From Gordionus sp. m RMFG-2023 (lineage: Eukaryota; Nematomorpha; Gordioida; Chordodea; Parachordodidae): a DNA stretch of 64,000 nt. Made by a program: the position numbers and the translations under genes. The notes under the pieces were generated by a model. The model worked only from the letters and a program-made list of their open reading frames with translations, ran no database searches and was not told where the DNA came from. The stretch spans positions 45,671,366 to 45,735,365 of the forward strand of contig NC_088777.1 of the NCBI RefSeq assembly GCF_954871325.1. Direction: 5' to 3'. Positions 57,996 through 64,000 of this stretch are shown here, piece by piece; position 1 is the first letter of the stretch, and each line of letters starts with the position of its first letter.

Positions 57996-60065
57996 ATTAC
58001 AGCTTAAAATTATTCAAAAAATATTTTTTTAAGATCAAAAAATAAAATAAGAAAAGATTATATTTTTTAAAAATATTCACATAAGTTTTCTCAAAAAAAT
58101 GTTTGTCAATATAAATGACAGGATTTATTATAAATATTAATCCGGATGTTGGCGTTTTATATATTTTTTTTATTTTTAAAAAATGTAAAATATTATAAGT
58201 AAATTATCGAATAAAATAAGGAAAATATTTATTAGTTTTTAACAGGATTGTGTACTGAGTTATTTTTTGCATTTTAAATCATTAATTGAGCAGGTTAGGG
58301 TTAGCTGATTCTGCCGGACATGCATGCCAATAGGTGTATAATATCCATCCTATAAATTTCAGACAATTTTATAATGAACTTTTAAAGAAATTTCAATTTA
58401 AAATGTAAAACCTACTGCGCATGTCGGGAAAACCTATTAAACTTATCACCTTACTTTTATTTTTAAATGCCAAATTTCAATTTTTTTTAAATATAAATTT
58501 ATGATATATATTTTAAAGTTATTTAAAAATTTTCTAAATCATTAATTTTTGTTTATAAAATATAAAAATTTTTATAACCCGATAAAATGATCACCTTTAC
58601 AATAATATCAATAATCACAATATCGTCTAAAAAAATTTCAAAGCTGGACCAATATAATAATTTGATAGGATTTATGGTTATTATTTGTTAATACTTGTGA
58701 AGAATATACGTAGCCGGAAGGAGGGGGCCTCTCCTTTGGAGATTTGAGTGTTCTCGTAAATATCATTTTAAGTTAATAAAAATGTTCCACTACACCCTAC
58801 TCCCTCCCCTCACTATAATAATTTTAAAAATAACGACTATAATCTAAATTATATTTATAAAAATCTAGCATAGCCAAAGGCCTACAAAAAGAGGGCCCAA
58901 AGACTTCCGATAAAATTTATTGAGGAAAAATCTACCTAATAATGCCCCCCTTCCCCCAGCAAAATTTATCTTGGCTAGGCATAGGAGGAGTAGAAGAAGG
59001 TGTACTTTTTTTTAATTTCTCTATCTTCATTCATACCCTACATCTTTAAGAGTCGGCATTAGTATTAAGTCAAGAAGTCAAAATTTTAGGCTCCGATTGG
59101 CTTTTTTTAAAATTTTCCCGGAGTGAATTTAAAATGCCTATTTTATTTTGGCTTCGTCCTGATTTTTATTTCAATTTTATTTTAAGGACCGGCCTGAAAT
59201 TTTAAAATGTTGTTATTTTTGATAATTTTGGATGTATTTTGTAAAATTGTGTTTCAATGGGTAACTTAAAGAACAATAAATGATGAATATTAAACTTAAA
59301 AATTAGCCTTCTTCTGTAAATTTCTCTTGCTATTTCTTTAAATTTTTTTGACTTTTCCAGAGGCCTGCAGAGGTACCATTTGCAGGCCCAGCCCTGATTA
59401 TTTTCTGCAAATTCTTTTACCAGTATTATTTACTGTAAATTTTGTTACTATTCTCTCTTAATTTTTTTTACTATTTTCTGTAAATTTTTTTTATTTTCTT
59501 CTGTAAATTTATTTTTACTTTCTTCTGCAATTTAGACCGATATCATTTATCTCGTCGGAAACACCACCCCTTTAAGGAATTTTGGCATGAATGGAATAAA
59601 AAAAATTTTTTTAATTTTGTGCCATAAAATCTCATCAAAATCTGAACTCGAGATCCAAATGAATATTTTTATCTAAAAGAATCTCAATACAATGTGCAAA
59701 TCAAATATGGTTCAATGCATGCAATGATCTAAAAAAAAATTATTAAGTTTTTTTAAAAATCCCTTTTGTATTTATTTTTTTCTTCTTCTAATTTTCAATT
59801 TATAATATGACGACAAATTATTTGGGTAGTTATTTTTATTAAGAAGGGTAGTAAAATAAATCAAAATAGGCAGAATTAAATGGGCAGCAGAAAAAACATT
59901 TGGTTGGTGTTTTCAATTTTTGGGCATGCGATATTTATTTTTCAAGTTTTTTATTGATTTGGGCAATTAATTTGGAAGGTATTTAAAATTTTTGGTTAGT
60001 TAATAAATAATTTTCCAGTTTTATATTTACTTGGGCAGTTTTAATTTTTTACACTAACTTTTAAA

Positions 60066-60257
60066 ATGAATTTAATAAATGCAATTGGTGAATATTGTAC
60101 AGATTCATCTGATTACTATGAAGAACCTGGTAATAAAGGATAAAAAAATTTAATAAATCAAAGATATTGCAGGTTTAAGGAAAAGATCTTCAAAAATTCT
60201 GAAGTCCAGGAACATCAAAAGTAATTCCTTGCGACAATCATATACAAATTATTGCAG
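60066..60257 (+). CDS. Possible small gene start (two exons)
   Basis: 60066-60129 encodes MNLINAIGEYCTDSSDYYEE and a proline; a 43-base GT-AG intron follows, and exon 2 (60173-60257) continues GLRKRSSKILKSRN and more basic residues to a CAG|GTGAGA donor. The tiny intron resembles those of the gene at 54-56 kb. The 3' end is unclear: one acceptor near 60316 would give a stop after six codons. Function unknown; it may be chance. Confidence 0.25.
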
Positions 60258-60329
60258 GTGAGATGGGCCTTGCAATGATAATAATAAGTCGATTATCGTA
60301 GGTAGTAGTATTTTAGAATGTCCTGTCGT

Positions 60330-61799
60330 CGCTAGTAGTTTTTTTATTAAATGTATTTTTTCTTTATTATTTAACTATTTAACAAAAAAGAATATCAAAA
60401 AAGTATCTTTCATATAAATTAAGAATTACATATATTTCTTTTTCTGAAATAATATATATATATATACAAAAAACGTTAAAATGTTCAATTTACATAATAT
60501 CAAAGTTTAATTTAATATATCACAAGATTAATATTATCGCCTTAAACCGTCATTATTTAAATGGACAAGTATATTAACGCTTAACACAATAAAAAATAAA
60601 TTGTTACGAATATGTAACATAAATGTTACAGTAGAGGTAAGAAAATTTATTTTAGATGTAATTTTGTAAAAAACAAAGAAGAGGAGAGCAATGTGTAGAA
60701 GAATTTATTTCCTTTATAATTCTAATGATGGTAATGTAACATACATCTCAATATCATACTCATGAACTTATTGAAGAGAAAATTCTTAGTATGCCAAGTG
60801 ACAATTAAAATTAGAAACTAAAATAAGTCCCAAACCTAAAACGATTATGGAAAATTTGCAAAAAAAATTTAATATTGCCTTCTGAACAATAAAATGTAAA
60901 TTTTAATTATTATTTAAATATAAACATTTATAAATTATTTTCTATTTTTTAGATTTGTTCAAATGACACAATGTGCAATAATAAACTACTTGATATATTT
61001 GTTGATTTACTAAATTTGATATGCGAATTTTCATAAAATATGCTTGATAACTTATAATAATATATGTATTTGTATAAATACTTAAAAGGCTCTTGTTGTA
61101 CAATAACATGTAGGTTTTAATATTTAGTTATAAAAATTACTTTAAATAAAAATTACAATTCCATAAAATTTTTGATCTTTTATTTAATTCATTAACTTTT
61201 TCATATTTTATTTATTAATTTTCATATAACATACTTGATAGCTAATAATAGAAAGATATTTGTATAAACACTTAACAACTTTCAAATAAATACTATAAAA
61301 TACAATTTTAATTATAATTCAACTTAATTTTTTTTAATGCTCATATAAATACTGCCAAAGTTGTTAATTTGATAAAAAAAATATTACAATTTCGATAAAT
61401 TTATTTACTGTCCAAAAATTTACAAATACTGTCGAAAAGATCAATTTGTTGATAATAAAAATGCAGCCCATTTTGATTAATTTATTGCCCAAAGAATCAT
61501 AACCTTTATATATTATTAATATATTGCATGTTATTGGTTTTTTAGAAAAAAATAATAAAAATTTAAATTTAAAAAAAAAATCAAATTATTATTTTTATAA
61601 TAATAAAAGTATTGCATTTGCAATAAGAGTTATTATTATTTTGAGATTAGTTTACAAATTCCGAAATATATTTTATAAAAAATATTTATATCACATTTTA
61701 TAAATCTTTAGTTAATAACTATCTCAAAGAAATATAGTACATACTCGGAAAAAAATATATATATATATATTAAAACATAAATGTTTAATTATAACGAAA
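60330..61799. other. AT-rich intergenic sequence
   Basis: Simple-sequence-like A/T DNA with loosely repeated phrases (ACTTATAATAATATATGTATTTG and GCTAATAATAGAAAGATATTTG type, split by indels). No gene seen. Confidence 0.5.
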
Positions 61800-64000
61800 A
61801 AAAATATTTTTTTTTGTGGTTAAAATCTAAATATAGTTGCGATGCAAAATATATATAAAATTAACAATGACTATATTTGATAAACTAGGAGGGAAATGGG
61901 AGTGTTTCGAAGAAACATTTGTAGTTCCCCTTTAGGATTTCAAATTGGACTTTTTGTTTAAGAGATAGGGACTCGTTTTTGACCCCTGTCCTTAACGAAA
62001 TTCTTCTACCCAATTGATTTAAGAACTTTAGGGATTGGGGACCGGGGTTTCCAAGGACGCTAAAAATTAGGGGAATAAATATAAAAGAGTTAGGGAGGAA
62101 TCTATATTTATTAAACTTATTGGTTTCTTGTAGTTCCAAGGGGTCGGTATTTCCGTTAGCCGGAAAGGAGGTAACACAAGAGACGTCCCAGACAAGTCTT
62201 TTGCCGCCGTGTCAAGACATTAAAGACATGCCGTCAGGGCGCTTACCGTCAGCATTTAGAAGACCCAATGGCTCCAAGCTATTGGGGAAACCGGCCGAAA
62301 TCAAGGCTTTGCCGATTAACCTATTAAGGTTGTCGTGCCTCAGGAAACGGCCACTGACTTTGAGGCACGAGAAACAATGTCTAGAGAAAGGATCAACCTG
62401 TTTGTGACAGGCGGCACAGGTGTCCACAGAAGGGATAAGGCAACCAAGCCTATGGCCAATGGCAGTTTGAAACTCATCGTCTGTGAGTAACGTTTCCTTT
62501 TTACCACTCGGAATCGCGTCTAGCCATTCATGGCCGTTAGAGATTTTTTTTGCGTTTCTGAGCAGTTGAAGGTTAGTTAGCTCAGGATACATACAAAGTT
62601 TTTCAAACGAGCATTGAAGTATAGGGACCAGGAAGCTCTTTAGATGGCAGGAAATTGGCTGCTCGGAGCCTTGGGTGATTAGAGTAAGCCACTCTTGTTT
62701 AGCTGAAGATAGAAGGGGATCGTCCAACTCGATAAGCGAGGAAATAGAATCGGCGAAGGATATTCGAGATGAAAGAAAACACGCAATTGCCATAAAGAAG
62801 GGGGGTAACAATCCCAGTCCACCCTGGTAAGCGGGCATAGAGGCGAGGGACCAATTGAAATCGGAAAAATTTAAGCCTAAAAGGGATTCGATAAAATGTT
62901 TAAATTTTAATTCGAAGACCTTAAGGAGAGTATTGTACTGGAAAACGGGGGAAGATTTAAATAAATGTAAGAATTTAGGTAGAAAAAGACATTTTTTGGT
63001 GAGAAAGAAGAACTGATGCTTGGGGAGATGAGGAAGATTCTTGAGTGAATTGGAAAGGGAATGGATCAAATCGTCAAAAGTTTTTTGACAAAAGGAGGTT
63101 GAAAAACCAATAGGGGAACCTAAAAGACAGAGTTCCTCGTGCGGAATGATTGTAAAATCTAAGGGAGGAATAAAATCCTTATTGTTGAGGGAGGAAATTT
63201 CACACTTTTTCCTATTTAGGGAAAGACCAATTTTCAAAGCTTCCATTTCAACGTACTCTATGGCCGACATAACATTGGATAAAGAACCGCCAAAAGAGCC
63301 ATCGTCGAGATACCATAAATTAAGGTCTAATTGGAAATTAGTCTTTAAATTTTTGATCAAATCATGAATCCCTATAGTAAAGAGCAGGGGGCCTAGAGGA
63401 TCACCTTGCTGTATCCCCTCTTCGGAGGATATGGAAAATTCCCCGAATTTGAGTAACGAAGGGAATCCATAACAGGAATTAAGGAAATTCCCATATTTTG
63501 GGAAATGGTGTAAAAAAGATGGTAAGAATGCCCTCCTATGGATGGTGTTGAAGGCATTTCTGAAGTCTAACTTGCAGAAAACCTTATCGGCCTCAGTATT
63601 TATAAAAATACGCGCAACATGTGAGGCCACTTCACACCCACCTCTCACTCCAAATCCTAACTGTGAAGGAAATAAGAAGGAACTAGCCTTAGGCCGAATC
63701 CTATTTACGATAGCCTTGGCGACTAAGAGACGAAAGAATGACCCTATGGCTATGGGTCTAACGCCGCCATCCGGTTTGGTCAAGGAGACAAGACGGGCGC
63801 CAAAAATAATAGGACGAATGCAAAGGGGAACTTCGCGTACGAGGATATTATTGCACAGTTCGGTTAATGCTTTCAACAAAGGGTCAATGAAGCCACTATC
63901 AGGGCATTGAATTAACTCCACAAAGAAACCAGGTCTGAAGCCGTCCAACCCCCCTGTCGTCCCTTTTTTAAAGGACTTTAAGCACTTAAGTACTTCGTCA
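61800..64000 (-). mobile_element. Non-LTR retrotransposon, 3' part, running off the right edge
   Basis: The coding region below is followed on the minus strand by about 85 bases of 3' sequence ending near ACCACAAAAAAAAA (about 61815-61800), a plausible A-rich tail. The 5' end is outside the window. Confidence 0.7.
61885..64000 (-). CDS. Non-LTR reverse transcriptase with C-terminal restriction-like endonuclease, partial, one in-frame stop
   Basis: The frame is open from base 64000 to a TGA at 62214-62212, and resumes in the same frame to a TAG at 61887-61885. RT motifs in order: GGLDGFRPGF, KPDGGVRPIAIG, CKLDFRNAFNT (first Asp), GIQQGDPLGP, WYLDDGSFGG (catalytic DD), LSLNRKKC, LLGSPIG. After the thumb come a Cys/His knuckle (CAACHKQVDPFSRHCFSC) and RHDNLNRLIGKALISAG, GKRPDGMSL and, past the TGA, GKRLVWDVSCVTSF, the PD-(D/E)xK layout of R2/NeSL/CRE-type endonucleases. 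The TGA falls inside the endonuclease where relatives usually have tryptophan, so TGG to TGA is likely. Clade unassigned. Confidence 0.88.

Larger units (their letters stand above)
55770..60065. other. AT-rich intergenic region with degenerate repeats
   Basis: No gene is supported. Besides the repeats listed separately, 56810-57000 holds two diverged copies of a block of about 130 bp (TTTTATCAATACAAAATATT and TTTTATCAACATAAAATATT). Confidence 0.45.

Noticed and set aside
62120-63910. Plus-strand frames over the reverse transcriptase
   Set aside because: Antisense shadows of the LINE frame.

Overview
The window reads as AT-rich invertebrate animal DNA (roughly three quarters A+T by eye). It has spliced host genes with GT-AG introns, a P-element/THAP DNA transposon, a Ty3/gypsy LTR element, a non-LTR retrotransposon and many short foldback (MITE-like) repeats. 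The lineage cannot be fixed from the sequence alone; the standard genetic code fits every gene.

Layout. (1) 938-10659, minus: six exons of a ZIP metal transporter of the SLC39A8/A14 type; its last exon lies off the left edge and its N-terminal exon(s) are not located. (2) 10660-19569: no convincing gene; dispersed repeats, a tRNA-derived SINE and a foldback element of about 1 kb. (3) 19570-20201, minus: a possible two-exon gene for a small secreted protein. (4) 20586-32378: a P-superfamily transposon with inverted ends, an 8-bp target duplication and a nine-exon THAP9-like transposase, into which a young-looking gypsy element (21929-28358, 5-bp target duplication) has inserted. (5) 32855-48932, plus: fifteen exons of glycogen branching enzyme (GBE1), all catalytic regions intact, lacking only a short last exon; its long introns are full of palindromic repeats. 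(6) 54062-55747, plus: a nine-exon gene for a cysteine-poor secreted protein with many dibasic sites, here proposed as an undescribed prohormone-like precursor. (7) 55770-61800: AT-rich DNA with degenerate repeats and a possible tiny gene at 60.1 kb. (8) 61885-64000, minus: the C-terminal part of a non-LTR retrotransposon with reverse transcriptase and a restriction-like endonuclease, split by one in-frame TGA.

The host genes do not form a pathway: a metal importer, a glycogen enzyme and one or two secreted proteins. The most interesting items are the Cys-poor proprotein at 54-56 kb, the gypsy-inside-P nest on a palindromic target, the abrupt change in codon composition between GBE1 exons 1-3 and later exons, and several families of palindromic repeats shared across introns. 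All exon structures were worked out by hand from splice signals, reading phase and remembered family sequences; no alignment or database search was run.
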